DNA of 48,175 nt from DATBRG01 sp036560445. Lineage in GTDB: Bacteria; Pseudomonadota; Gammaproteobacteria; Burkholderiales; Methylophilaceae. The stretch's first letter is position 1; every line of letters starts with the position of its first letter. The notes beneath the pieces are model-generated. The model was not told where the DNA came from. It did not search any database and was given only the letters and a program-made list of their open reading frames with translations. Position numbers and translations under genes: made by a program. The stretch is taken from contig DATBRG010000008.1 of NCBI GenBank assembly GCA_036560445.1, positions 1 to 48,175 on the forward strand, in the 5' to 3' direction. Of the stretch, positions 1 through 5,909 are shown piece after piece.

Positions 1-92
1 CTACCCATGAACTGCTATTCAGCGTTACTATGACCGCAATATGAATACCGATTTATCATCTTCGTGGGTAGCCCCTTAACTCAGCGTTGGGC
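1..92 (+). other. Right part of an integron attC site (cut by window start)
   Basis: The core GTTGGGC at 86-92 matches the attC R' consensus GTTRRRY. Positions 1-11 (CTACCCATGAA) and 61-71 (TTCGTGGGTAG) form an inverted repeat with one mismatch, and TATTCA/TGAATA pairs further inside, giving the imperfect stem that attC sites fold into. The matching R'' core (RYYYAAC) should lie just left of base 1. Recombination would occur between G86 and T87. Confidence 0.75.
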
Positions 93-512
93 CCTAAAAC
101 CGTGATCCCAAAATTATTGATCGTTCTGTGCTGTATTGGTCTGGGAGCCTGCCGTGGCGCATCGGAATCAGAAACTGAGGTTCTCTTGGAGTGCCACTCA
201 CCGAATGGAGAAGCCGTTGCAGTTTTCTATCGAGAATTTGGTGGTGGAGCAGCTGGCTGGCAATATGAGGCAGTTACCGTACATCAGCCAGACGATAACG
301 TTCCATCGCAAGTATTAAAACTCAAGAGTGGCTACGAAGTTACTCTCCGTTGGATAGATCCGAAGCGACTCGAAATTGGGTATCCAGATTCGGTGCGTGT
401 GGATCATTGGCAAGACTGGTTTGGACGAATGGGGGACGGCAAAGTCGAATTACTTCGCCTCGCCTCAAAACATGGAATGTTCGTTGACAAAAAGAGCGGG
501 TGCGAAAAATGA
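87..512 (+). CDS. Cassette-encoded small lipoprotein of unknown function
   Basis: The product is 141 residues or slightly fewer. A hydrophobic segment (about residues 8-18) ends in LGAC, a lipobox, so a diacylated lipoprotein with Cys22 as its first mature residue is expected. The remainder is a soluble domain with several Trp residues and no motif I recognise. The TTG at 87 lies inside the attC core; GTG at 102 is an equally good start and would leave a more typical signal peptide. No clear ribosome-binding site is visible for either, which is common for cassette genes. Unknown secreted or lipoprotein genes are typical cargo of chromosomal integrons. Confidence 0.65.
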   Translation: MGPKTVIPKLLIVLCCIGLGACRGASESETEVLLECHSPNGEAVAVFYREFGGGAAGWQYEAVTVHQPDDNVPSQVLKLKSGYEVTLRWIDPKRLEIGYPDSVRVDHWQDWFGRMGDGKVELLRLASKHGMFVDKKSGCEK

Positions 513-598
513 TTGCATATGGTCAGCATGAATGTGCAATTCGGCCCAACAATGCGGTCAAACGGGACGCGCTAAACGCGCGCCCCTTACCTTAAACG
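87..598 (+). mobile_element. Integron gene cassette with one lipoprotein gene
   Basis: The segment runs from the cut point of one attC (after G86) to the cut point of the next (after G598) and carries a single gene in the same orientation as the attC sites, which is the standard cassette structure. It is 512 bp. The orientation places attI and any intI to the left, outside the window. No further attC follows to the right, so this is probably the last cassette of the array. Confidence 0.75.
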
Positions 599-604
599 TT
601 AGGG
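544..604 (+). other. Integron attC site
   Basis: GCCCAAC at 544-550 fits R'' (RYYYAAC) and GTTAGGG at 598-604 fits R' in six of seven positions. Between them GGGACGCGC and GCGCGCCCC form a GC-rich stem with one unpaired position around a TAAAC-type loop. The 61-bp length and layout are characteristic of attC. The last base of R' departs from consensus, which is expected because bases after G598 belong to the flanking DNA and not to the cassette. Confidence 0.85.
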
Positions 605-848
605 GTTTCATGCCCAAAAAGGAGACAGGAAATTATCTGCTGTCTTAAAGGGGCAGTGTCTTTCTCTTGACGGTATATTTGTCGGTATACCATATAATAT
701 AAATATGCGGATGCTTATAGATAAAGGCTCATATGGATTTGTTTGGTTGAGGTCATCGCACCAGTCCACCATCCCAAGCAGTTTAATCATATCCCTATAA
801 TGACAACATGATCGGTCGCATCCGATTAAGGGTGCGACCGATCGATGA
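605..848. other. Non-coding junction between cassette array and hydrolase gene
   Basis: I see no convincing gene here. An AT-rich stretch at 667-700 contains TTGACG and TATAAT, but 20 bp apart, too far for a standard sigma-70 promoter. It also holds a small inverted repeat (GGTATA at 671-676 with TATACC at 685-690). A reverse-strand open frame of 60 codons (608-790) has no ribosome-binding site. The hairpin at 810-843 closes the region. Confidence 0.5.
810..843. terminator. Strong hairpin after the hydrolase gene
   Basis: GATCGGTCGCATCC (810-823) pairs with GGGTGCGACCGATC (830-843), a 14-bp stem with one G-T pair and a 6-nt loop. It lies 5 bp past the stop codon of the leftward hydrolase gene, where a terminator is expected, but no T-run follows on either strand. 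It could instead protect the mRNA 3' end. Confidence 0.5.
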
Positions 849-1754
849 TTAATGACTCAGGAAGAAATTCGCTGTGTTAACGAAGGAGTCGTGGTACTGG
901 AAGATCGAGCCATGACCAGAATCCGGATAAAGGACTAATTGCGCATTCTTCAGTTGCTTATACAGCTCGATTGAGCCTTCTGTCGGCAACATCGTGTCAT
1001 TGCTACCAGTTACTACCAATACTGGCTGGTTGATGGCTTTGAGCGTCTTGAATTCTGGATCAGGTGTACTGGTCCATACAATCAGGGCCTTGCCGTGTGC
1101 ATCAGCGATTTCCTTACCGCTTTCAGGATCACGATCTTTCTGGCGTGCATAAACGCGTGGTAAGAATTCACTACCCGCTTTTTTGCCTGCGTCTGATTGT
1201 GAGAAGAACAGATAATCACGTGGATCAGGTGCGTTGGCTCTCGAAAATGCTTCGCCAAGTACTTTCATCAGGTTATTGCCACCGCCTTGATGGGTAGTAC
1301 CTGCGAGGATTACTTTATTCACTAGTTCAGGATGTTGAGCCGCCAGCTCCTGTGCTACGAATCCGCCCATCGAGAAGCCGAGTAAATCGACTTTTTTGTG
1401 ACCCAATGCGGTAATGAATGCATAAGCATCTTTGGTCATTTCCGCAATGCTATCTGCGACTACGCCATTGGTTGCGCCAACCCCTTTGTTATTGAATGCG
1501 ATAACGGGGCGGGTTTTTGCTAAAGCATTAACAACCGCTGGATCCCATGCATCCATGGTGCCGGTAAAGTGCTGAAACAGAATCAGGGGTATACCTGAAG
1601 TTGGGCCCAAAGTGCGATATGAGAATTTAACCCCATTGGCTTCGATATATTTGGTCGGGGCAGTTTCTAACTTATCTCCTGCGGACCCTGCACCAGATTC
1701 GATAACACTGAATTTTGTAGAAAAGGGTAATAGGGACGTTAATAATTTATTCAT
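849..1754 (-). CDS. Alpha/beta-fold hydrolase
   Basis: The 301-residue protein has the alpha/beta hydrolase layout: the nucleophile elbow GFSMGG with Ser128, a candidate acid Asp253 in TGSNDTMLP, and His281 in DSGHGS, spaced as in a catalytic triad. HFTGTMDAW near residue 62 occupies the oxyanion-loop position. The first 40 residues form an extension without a clear export signal. The family includes non-haem haloperoxidase-like esterases and many uncharacterised hydrolases; the substrate cannot be read from sequence. It is divergent from a TetR gene, with operator-like palindromes in between, so repression by that regulator with induction by a small molecule is likely. The start at 1754 has a good AAGGAGC ribosome-binding site. 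Confidence 0.85.
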   Translation of the reverse strand: MNKLLTSLLPFSTKFSVIESGAGSAGDKLETAPTKYIEANGVKFSYRTLGPTSGIPLILFQHFTGTMDAWDPAVVNALAKTRPVIAFNNKGVGATNGVVADSIAEMTKDAYAFITALGHKKVDLLGFSMGGFVAQELAAQHPELVNKVILAGTTHQGGGNNLMKVLGEAFSRANAPDPRDYLFFSQSDAGKKAGSEFLPRVYARQKDRDPESGKEIADAHGKALIVWTSTPDPEFKTLKAINQPVLVVTGSNDTMLPTEGSIELYKQLKNAQLVLYPDSGHGSIFQYHDSFVNTANFFLSH

Positions 1755-1902
1755 TTGTAGCTCCTTTAAGTTTAAATATAAACAGTTGAAATGCGCTGAA
1801 TGTCATCCTTTATTAAGGTGGTTATTCACTCGTTCCCCTGAAATTTTGTTGTATCCATGATTCCAGCTGGTACAGAAATTAAGGTGCTCCTTAATATTTA
1901 AA

Positions 1903-1914
1903 TACCAATCGGTA
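1903..1914. promoter_or_regulatory. TetR-type operator, site 1
   Basis: TACCAATCGGTA is a near palindrome with TACC/GGTA arms. A second copy, TAACAATCGGTA, lies at 1959-1970. Both share CAATCGGTA and sit between the divergent hydrolase and TetR genes, as expected for an autoregulating TetR repressor. Confidence 0.55.
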
Positions 1915-1918
1915 CATA

Positions 1919-1948
1919 AATGTAATTCAGCAGCTCTTGCCTTGTCAA
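1919..1948 (-). promoter_or_regulatory. Candidate sigma-70 promoter for the hydrolase gene
   Basis: On the reverse strand TTGACA (1943-1948) is followed after 18 bp by TACATT (1919-1924, four of six matches to TATAAT). The predicted transcription start falls near the palindrome at 1903-1914, so a repressor bound there would block initiation. Confidence 0.45.
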
Positions 1949-1958
1949 CAAATATTTG

Positions 1959-1970
1959 TAACAATCGGTA
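1959..1970. promoter_or_regulatory. TetR-type operator, site 2
   Basis: TAACAATCGGTA shares nine consecutive bases with site 1 (1903-1914). It lies 26 bp before the TetR start codon, so it could mediate autorepression. Confidence 0.5.
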
Positions 1971-1995
1971 TATTAATTAAAGAAAGCAATGAATC

Positions 1996-2601
1996 ATGAC
2001 TGCAGAAGTGAAGAAATCGAGGGGTCGTCCGAGGGTTTTTGATATGGATGACGCACTTGAAAAAGCTTTACGAGTGTTCTGGAAAAGAGGCTACGAGGGT
2101 GCATCCATTGCGGAACTAACAGAGGCGCTAGGTATTAATAAGCCCAGTTTGTATGCTGCATTTGGAAACAAGGAAGAGCTGTTCAAAAAAGCGCTCACAA
2201 GATATGCACTGGGTCCAGTAGCTTTTGTCAGCGATGTAGTGAATGAATCGACAGCCCGCAAAGTTGCAGAGAGTTTTTTAGAGAAAGCCGCTGAGGCGCT
2301 AACGAGCCCAAAGAACCCCAAGGGGTGCATGATTGTTCAGGGGGCCCTGTCTTGTGGAGAGGAAGCTGAAAGTGTCCGTAACATGCTAATAATGTGCAGG
2401 AATGGCTATGAAGACTTATTAGCACAGCGTTTTGAAAAAGCCAAGGCAGAAGGTGATTTACCAGACTCTGTAATAGCCAGGGATTTAGCGAAATATCTCG
2501 CGATATTGCACCAGGGAATGTCAGTGCAAGCAACGAGCGGTTCTTCAAAACAGGAACTGCTCGATATATCGAAGCTGGCACTCAATGCATGGCCAAACTA
2601 G
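1996..2601 (+). CDS. TetR/AcrR-family transcriptional regulator
   Basis: The protein has 201 residues, usual for TetR regulators. A basic N-terminus (KKSRGRPRVFD) leads into the helix-turn-helix, where GYEGASIAELTEALGINKPS and LYAAFGNKEELF match the family signature at about residues 33-65. The C-terminal ligand domain has Cys112 and Cys120 in GCMIVQGALSCG, conserved in many YcdC/AcrR-like members. It is divergent from the alpha/beta hydrolase and likely represses both genes through the palindromes at 1903-1914 and 1959-1970. The ligand is unknown; members of this group often sense electrophiles or xenobiotics. Confidence 0.9.
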   Translation: MTAEVKKSRGRPRVFDMDDALEKALRVFWKRGYEGASIAELTEALGINKPSLYAAFGNKEELFKKALTRYALGPVAFVSDVVNESTARKVAESFLEKAAEALTSPKNPKGCMIVQGALSCGEEAESVRNMLIMCRNGYEDLLAQRFEKAKAEGDLPDSVIARDLAKYLAILHQGMSVQATSGSSKQELLDISKLALNAWPN

Positions 2602-2681
2602 GCGCTCCTTTGATTATTTGAACTAATACGCTATTAGTTATGGATATCTAGCTTGGCTTTCGCAATCAATCATAAAATAAT

Positions 2682-2688
2682 TCCTACA
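2682..2688 (-). promoter_or_regulatory. TGTAGGA island motif, copy 1
   Basis: The reverse strand reads TGTAGGAATTATTTTATG, matching the copy at 5424 (TGTAGGAGTTATTTAAG) over most of its length. It lies about 110 bp upstream of the CsbD gene. No binding protein is known; a NarL-type regulator of this island is the natural candidate. Confidence 0.4.
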
Positions 2689-2727
2689 GACGAATCAGCT
2701 TTGACTTATAGCGATTTTAAAGGTGAC

Positions 2728-2784
2728 CACCATAATGGTTCTTAATCTTCCAAATTTCTTGGAAGATTAAGAACCATTATGGTG
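2728..2784. repeat. Perfect 26-bp inverted repeat upstream of csbD-like gene
   Basis: Positions 2728-2753 are the exact reverse complement of 2759-2784, around a 5-nt loop at 2754-2758. The repeat ends 14 bp before the CsbD start codon, directly before its ribosome-binding site (AAAAGGAAA). It would make a very stable mRNA hairpin, or as DNA a long palindrome. A degraded relative is at 5349-5382. It could be a small REP/MITE-like repeat or a regulatory hairpin. Confidence 0.85.
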
Positions 2785-2798
2785 AAAAGGAAACCAAG

Positions 2799-2993
2799 AT
2801 GAATAAAGACATAATCAAAGGCGACTGGAAACAATTATCAGGCAAGATCAAGCAGAAGTGGGGCAAGCTCACCGATGACGATCTCAAGCGAGCCGAGGGG
2901 AACAAGGAGTACCTGGTCGGCAAGCTGCAAGAGCACTACGGTTTGGCCAAAGATAAAGCCGAGCAGAACCTGAAGGAGATCGGATGTCGTTAG
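2799..2993 (+). CDS. CsbD-family stress protein
   Basis: This 64-residue hydrophilic protein begins MNKDIIKGDWKQLSGKIKQ and continues with KWGKLTDDDL and a GNKEYLVGKLQEHYG segment, the classic CsbD (PF05532) pattern, at the usual length. CsbD proteins are small, Lys/Glu-rich and abundant in general stress responses (Bacillus CsbD, E. coli YjbJ); their molecular function is unknown. The start has a good AAAAGGAAA ribosome-binding site. The gene opens the stress island and is preceded by a perfect 26-bp hairpin and a TGTAGGA motif, so both transcriptional and mRNA-structure control are plausible. Confidence 0.93.
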   Translation: MNKDIIKGDWKQLSGKIKQKWGKLTDDDLKRAEGNKEYLVGKLQEHYGLAKDKAEQNLKEIGCR

Positions 2994-3054
2994 TAGTTTT
3001 TGACCCAAGAAACCCCGTCATCCCCATGGATTGGCGGGGAGCTTCGGGTACGTG

Positions 3055-3642
3055 ATGAATCCAATCAGATTAATACGTTACGCCACGGACAACGCGTGGG
3101 AGTCTATGGAAAAAAAGCCCAGCGTGATGCAGATGGTATGGATGTATGTGGTTCCGTTGTCGTTAGTTCCATCAGTAGTGCTTTACCTGGTGGTAAGAAC
3201 CTATCCGAAGCTATTCATGGATATATTGCCTGGTGACCGAGTCATGCTGGTCAGCATGGAATTGTTCGTAGGCCAGATAGTGTCAATCCTGATGATGGCC
3301 TGGATAAGCAGAAACCTGGCAGAGATGGTGAATCTCAAACCCTCTTTCAGGGATTCCCTTCTGGTCATTGCAACGTCTGTAACCCCTTTCTGGCTGGTAT
3401 CGGTGTTTTACCTGATCCCCAGCATCCCCTTCAATCTTGTCATGCATGGAATCGCCACGCTCGCTTCTATTACCCTTGTGTATTATGGAGTCAACAATAT
3501 ATTTGGCTTAAAACGGCGTGGGGCCGCAGCAATGCTGGCGGGGGCGATTGTTTGCACTGCCGCACTGGGATTTGCTGTATTGCTTGTCTGCACTCTGATT
3601 TCGTGGAACGATATCCAGCACCTGCAGTTTTCCCTCAAATAG
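3055..3642 (+). CDS. Yip1-family integral membrane protein
   Basis: From ATG 3055 the product has 195 residues and about five membrane segments, with a short cytoplasmic N-terminus (MNPIRLIRYATDNAWESM). This N-terminus, followed by a Trp/Pro-containing amphipathic stretch and a polytopic C-terminus, is typical of bacterial Yip1 (PF04893) proteins. A TTG at 3031 would add eight residues, but its surroundings look non-coding. The function of bacterial Yip1 proteins is not established. The gene follows csbD by about 60 bp and may share its transcript. It converges on the response regulator gene ending at 3662, with 19 bp between stops. Confidence 0.75.
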   Translation: MNPIRLIRYATDNAWESMEKKPSVMQMVWMYVVPLSLVPSVVLYLVVRTYPKLFMDILPGDRVMLVSMELFVGQIVSILMMAWISRNLAEMVNLKPSFRDSLLVIATSVTPFWLVSVFYLIPSIPFNLVMHGIATLASITLVYYGVNNIFGLKRRGAAAMLAGAIVCTAALGFAVLLVCTLISWNDIQHLQFSLK

Positions 3643-3661
3643 CCGGATAATTAATCGCCGC

Positions 3662-4288
3662 TCAGGTGATCAGATGATTACGCAAGGCATAATATACAAG
3701 CTCGGCATTGCACTTGAGATGCATCTTTCTGAGTATTTTTGAGCGAAAGATGCTCACCGAGCTGCTGGTGATGGAAAGCTCCCTAGCTACGGAGCCAACA
3801 GATTGGCCTTTAATCAGTTTGAAGAACACTTGAGCTTCACGGGCTGACAGGTCCTCATACAATGCCTTCCCGGCATATAAAGAATGTACTGCCAGTTCTT
3901 TCAGGCTCGCAATCATGTATTGCTGGCCCGCAGCAATTGCCTTGATGGCCTGTAAAACCTGTTCAGTACAGGAATGTTTAGACAGGTAACCTTGGCAACC
4001 CAGTCGAATGAATGGTAGTGCGTCGTTTTCATGATCGCTACCGCTTACTACGAGTACAGGGATGTTTGGCGATGCCTGCTTGATGTCACAAAAGGTTTCC
4101 AAACCGTTTTCTTGCGGTAGGGAATTATCAATTACCACAACATCGACTTTTCCCTTGCGGATTTTCTCAATGGCCTCGCTTACCTGACAAGCTTCACCGA
4201 CGACACGCATTTCACTGTCTGAATCAATCAGGTTATGCAGTATGCCCCTGCTGAGGTTGACTCCATTGATTAACAAGATGTTTTTCAT
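3662..4288 (-). CDS. NarL/FixJ-type response regulator with atypical receiver
   Basis: The 208-residue protein has a receiver domain (about 1-120) and a LuxR-type helix-turn-helix (about 145-206). The phosphoacceptor Asp54 (VVVIDNSLP) and Lys104 (YLSK) are present, but the acidic pair that binds magnesium is replaced: residues 7-10 read INGV where its paralogue at 6433-7065 has VDDH. Phosphorylation is therefore doubtful, and the protein may be constitutively active, controlled by dimerisation, or a sink. The output helix differs too (ITSSSVSIFRSKIL against ISVKTVSTYRTRIL in the paralogue). It is about 50% identical to that paralogue by eye and probably arose by local duplication. Annotated as plain NarL family it would mislead. 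Confidence 0.85.
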   Translation of the reverse strand: MKNILLINGVNLSRGILHNLIDSDSEMRVVGEACQVSEAIEKIRKGKVDVVVIDNSLPQENGLETFCDIKQASPNIPVLVVSGSDHENDALPFIRLGCQGYLSKHSCTEQVLQAIKAIAAGQQYMIASLKELAVHSLYAGKALYEDLSAREAQVFFKLIKGQSVGSVARELSITSSSVSIFRSKILRKMHLKCNAELVYYALRNHLIT

Positions 4289-4363
4289 ATACGTGATCTA
4301 CCCTTTGCATGTCCAAAAATAACGAGATGAGATAAATCATATAAAGAATTGCCGACATCACGA

Positions 4364-4393
4364 TGTAGGAGGGAACCTGATTTTTTTGTAGGA
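4364..4393 (+). promoter_or_regulatory. TGTAGGA island motif, tandem copies 2 and 3
   Basis: TGTAGGA occurs at 4364-4370 and 4387-4393, 23 bp apart (about two helical turns). They lie between the leftward atypical regulator gene and the rightward gene at 4522. The second copy extends as TGTAGGAGGAATTTAAG, close to the copy at 5424. Confidence 0.45.
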
Positions 4394-4521
4394 GGAATTT
4401 AAGTTTCCGCCACACTCGGAGAATTAATTTATCTGACATCATTATCGGTTCCATCCCGATACAAATGACACTTTTGCGGGCATAAATTACATGCTTCCAA
4501 TGTTTTCTAAGGAGTCTCAAA

Positions 4522-4872
4522 ATGCTTAGAGGAGCAAATCCCAGGCGTCAGCGCGAATTTGAAAAACTGGAACGCCAGTTCAAAAAGGAGCATCGTTACC
4601 CAGATCGCGAAGAAGAAGTCGCAGCACGTATCGTCAACAAGCAACGCAGGATGGCCGGTGAAACCAAGAATGAGGAGCAGAAAAATGTTGAAGGCGATTC
4701 CACTAATAACAAACTACCAATTAAAGACTATCCAAAATTGACCCTGCCTCAAATCGTCAGCAGGCTGGATTCGCTGTCAGCAAGCGAGATGCGAAAAATC
4801 CGTACCTACGAGATGAACCACAAGAACAGGAGGGGGATCATGGTCAGATTGAACCGCCAGTTGCATGCTTAA
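4522..4872 (+). CDS. Small basic protein of unknown function, stress-island type
   Basis: The 116-residue protein is highly charged. Its N-terminal half (MLRGANPRRQREFEKL, then EEVAARIVNKQRRMAGETK) resembles small proteins often annotated, without evidence, as plasmid stabilisation protein. Residues about 70-116 form a second short helical unit (LTLPQIVSRLDSLSASEMRK), similar to the SAP/Rho-N-like helix-extension-helix tails of those proteins, which suggests nucleic-acid binding. That function is inference only. The ribosome-binding site TAAGGAG is well placed before ATG 4522. Two TGTAGGA motifs lie about 130-160 bp upstream, and a hairpin follows the stop codon. Confidence 0.65.
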   Translation: MLRGANPRRQREFEKLERQFKKEHRYPDREEEVAARIVNKQRRMAGETKNEEQKNVEGDSTNNKLPIKDYPKLTLPQIVSRLDSLSASEMRKIRTYEMNHKNRRGIMVRLNRQLHA

Positions 4873-4890
4873 TAGGTTGGTGGATATAAG

Positions 4891-4914
4891 CTAGCCCTCG
4901 TTGCCGAGGGCTAG
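4891..4914. terminator. Hairpin between convergent genes
   Basis: CTAGCCCTCG (4891-4900) and CGAGGGCTAG (4905-4914) form a perfect 10-bp stem with a 4-nt loop, between the rightward gene ending at 4872 and the leftward gene ending at 4956. No T-run follows, so termination efficiency is uncertain. Confidence 0.6.
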
Positions 4915-4955
4915 CCCATGTTCATAAGAGAGTATTGCTCCCAGCAGTGATGCGG

Positions 4956-5288
4956 TTATTTATAACCTGAATTATTTGGATTACCGGGATCTGGCATGCT
5001 TGAGCCATCTGAAGGGTTAGCCGGGCCATTCGAAGGATACGAATCGTCAGGTTTGCCTGTAGCTTTTCTGTGACTGTCTTTTGGTGTCTTCATGTTTTTG
5101 GTGTTCGATGTTCCTTTCCTGGTATCCGAGTCCGCATCGGCGGGGGTTTTTACAGAGCTGCTGCTATCTCCGGGAGTAGCAGAGGTATTGTCACCACTAT
5201 TGGTAGCGCCAGCCAGGGCTGCAGGAATTTGCAGGCAGGTGGCCAGAGCCCCGATAAGAAATAATTTCCATATTGCAGATACTTTCAT
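4956..5288 (-). CDS. Small secreted low-complexity protein
   Basis: The 110-residue precursor has a Sec signal peptide (charged MKVSAIWK, hydrophobic core, cleavage expected after PAALA near residue 26). The mature part is rich in Ser, Gly, Pro, Asp, Asn and Lys, has no Cys and no hydrophobic core, and is predicted to be disordered in the periplasm or outside. I recognise no family. The start has a strong AAGGAGATC ribosome-binding site. It is divergent from the secreted protein at 5573, whose mature part is also hydrophilic and Pro/Asp-rich; both share the intergenic region with a TGTAGGA motif, suggesting joint control. Confidence 0.65.
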   Translation of the reverse strand: MKVSAIWKLFLIGALATCLQIPAALAGATNSGDNTSATPGDSSSSVKTPADADSDTRKGTSNTKNMKTPKDSHRKATGKPDDSYPSNGPANPSDGSSMPDPGNPNNSGYK

Positions 5289-5348
5289 TTTGATCTCCTT
5301 AAAGTCCTAATAAATTACAGAAACGACTTGCAGGTTTTAGCAACCCAT

Positions 5349-5382
5349 CTTCCAGAAATTCAGAAGATGAAGACCATTATGA
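5349..5382. repeat. Degraded copy of the 2728-2784 hairpin element
   Basis: ATCTTC (5348-5353) pairs with GAAGAT (5363-5368), and GAAGATGAAGACCATTATGA at 5363-5382 matches the right arm of the element at 2762-2782 (GAAGATTAAGAACCATTATG) with one gap and two differences. The outer left arm is missing. The copy sits between two divergent secreted-protein genes. Confidence 0.55.
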
Positions 5383-5423
5383 TTTCTTGGGTTTATGTTT
5401 CCATCGGTCAAATCTGATACTTG

Positions 5424-5430
5424 TGTAGGA
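5424..5430 (+). promoter_or_regulatory. TGTAGGA island motif, copy 4
   Basis: TGTAGGAGTTATTTAAG lies between the divergent genes at 5288 and 5573. Near matches TCCTACC (5471-5477) and CCCTACA (5494-5500) follow, so the region may hold several binding sites. Confidence 0.45.
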
Positions 5431-5572
5431 GTTATTTAAGATGAAATAGCAGATATTCAATCGAGACTATTCCTACCTTCAAATCAGCGTTTCCCCTACA
5501 TCAGCCTGGAGGCTGGGGCAATAAAATCGAGTTTCGCTAATTTATATTCCAACCATTTGAGGAGTAGAGATC

Positions 5573-5863
5573 ATGCACAAGCTTATTTTCTCGATAGCAG
5601 TTTTTCTAATTAGCTCGAGTACCTTGGCTGAACCACAGGCCATAGATAACACTTTGCCTCCTTGCGATAATTCAGTTGCTGGCAATAAACCGCCATGCAG
5701 TACGGATTCTGACAGCATAAAGATCCCGCCCAAGACACGCGATGATGATCGCGGGGTGATCGTGCCTCCGGAAATACCGGCACAGGGATTACCAGACCGT
5801 TCTCAAGATCGAGGCCGTGACATTATTGATGACTCAAAACCGGAGAATAACAACAAGAGATAA
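5573..5863 (+). CDS. Small secreted hydrophilic protein
   Basis: The 96-residue precursor starts with a signal peptide (MHKLIFSIAVFLISSSTLA, cleavage expected before EPQ). The mature chain of about 77 residues is rich in Asp, Pro, Arg and Asn, contains two Cys (LPPCDN and PPCSTD, about 16 apart) that could form a disulfide, and has a Pro-rich middle (IVPPEIPAQGLP). No family is recognised. A strong TGAGGAG ribosome-binding site precedes ATG 5573. The gene ends at a bidirectional terminator. Its mirror-image neighbour at 4956-5288 is also a small secreted disordered protein. Confidence 0.65.
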   Translation: MHKLIFSIAVFLISSSTLAEPQAIDNTLPPCDNSVAGNKPPCSTDSDSIKIPPKTRDDDRGVIVPPEIPAQGLPDRSQDRGRDIIDDSKPENNNKR

Positions 5864-5870
5864 CACAAGT

Positions 5871-5909
5871 AAGCCAGGAACATGGTCATCGAATCTTGTT
5901 CCTGGCTTT
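5871..5909. terminator. Bidirectional intrinsic terminator
   Basis: AAGCCAGGAACA (5871-5882) and TGTTCCTGGCTT (5897-5908) make a perfect 12-bp stem with a 14-nt loop, ending in TTT on the forward strand. It serves the rightward gene ending at 5863 and overlaps the stop codon of the leftward receiver gene. Confidence 0.75.

Noticed and set aside
667..698. TTGACG and TATAAT as a promoter
   Set aside because: The spacer is 20 bp, outside the normal range, and no gene follows on that strand before 1996.
608..790. Open frame of 60 codons on the reverse strand after the attC site
   Set aside because: It has no usable ribosome-binding site, no recognisable protein features, and lies in AT-rich junction DNA.
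3000..3236. Forward frame of 78 codons overlapping the Yip1-type gene
   Set aside because: It is out of frame with the clear membrane protein and has no family features.
4233..4520. Reverse-strand frame of 95 codons upstream of the atypical regulator
   Set aside because: It overlaps the regulator start by 56 bp and spans the control region holding two TGTAGGA motifs; its composition is not protein-like.
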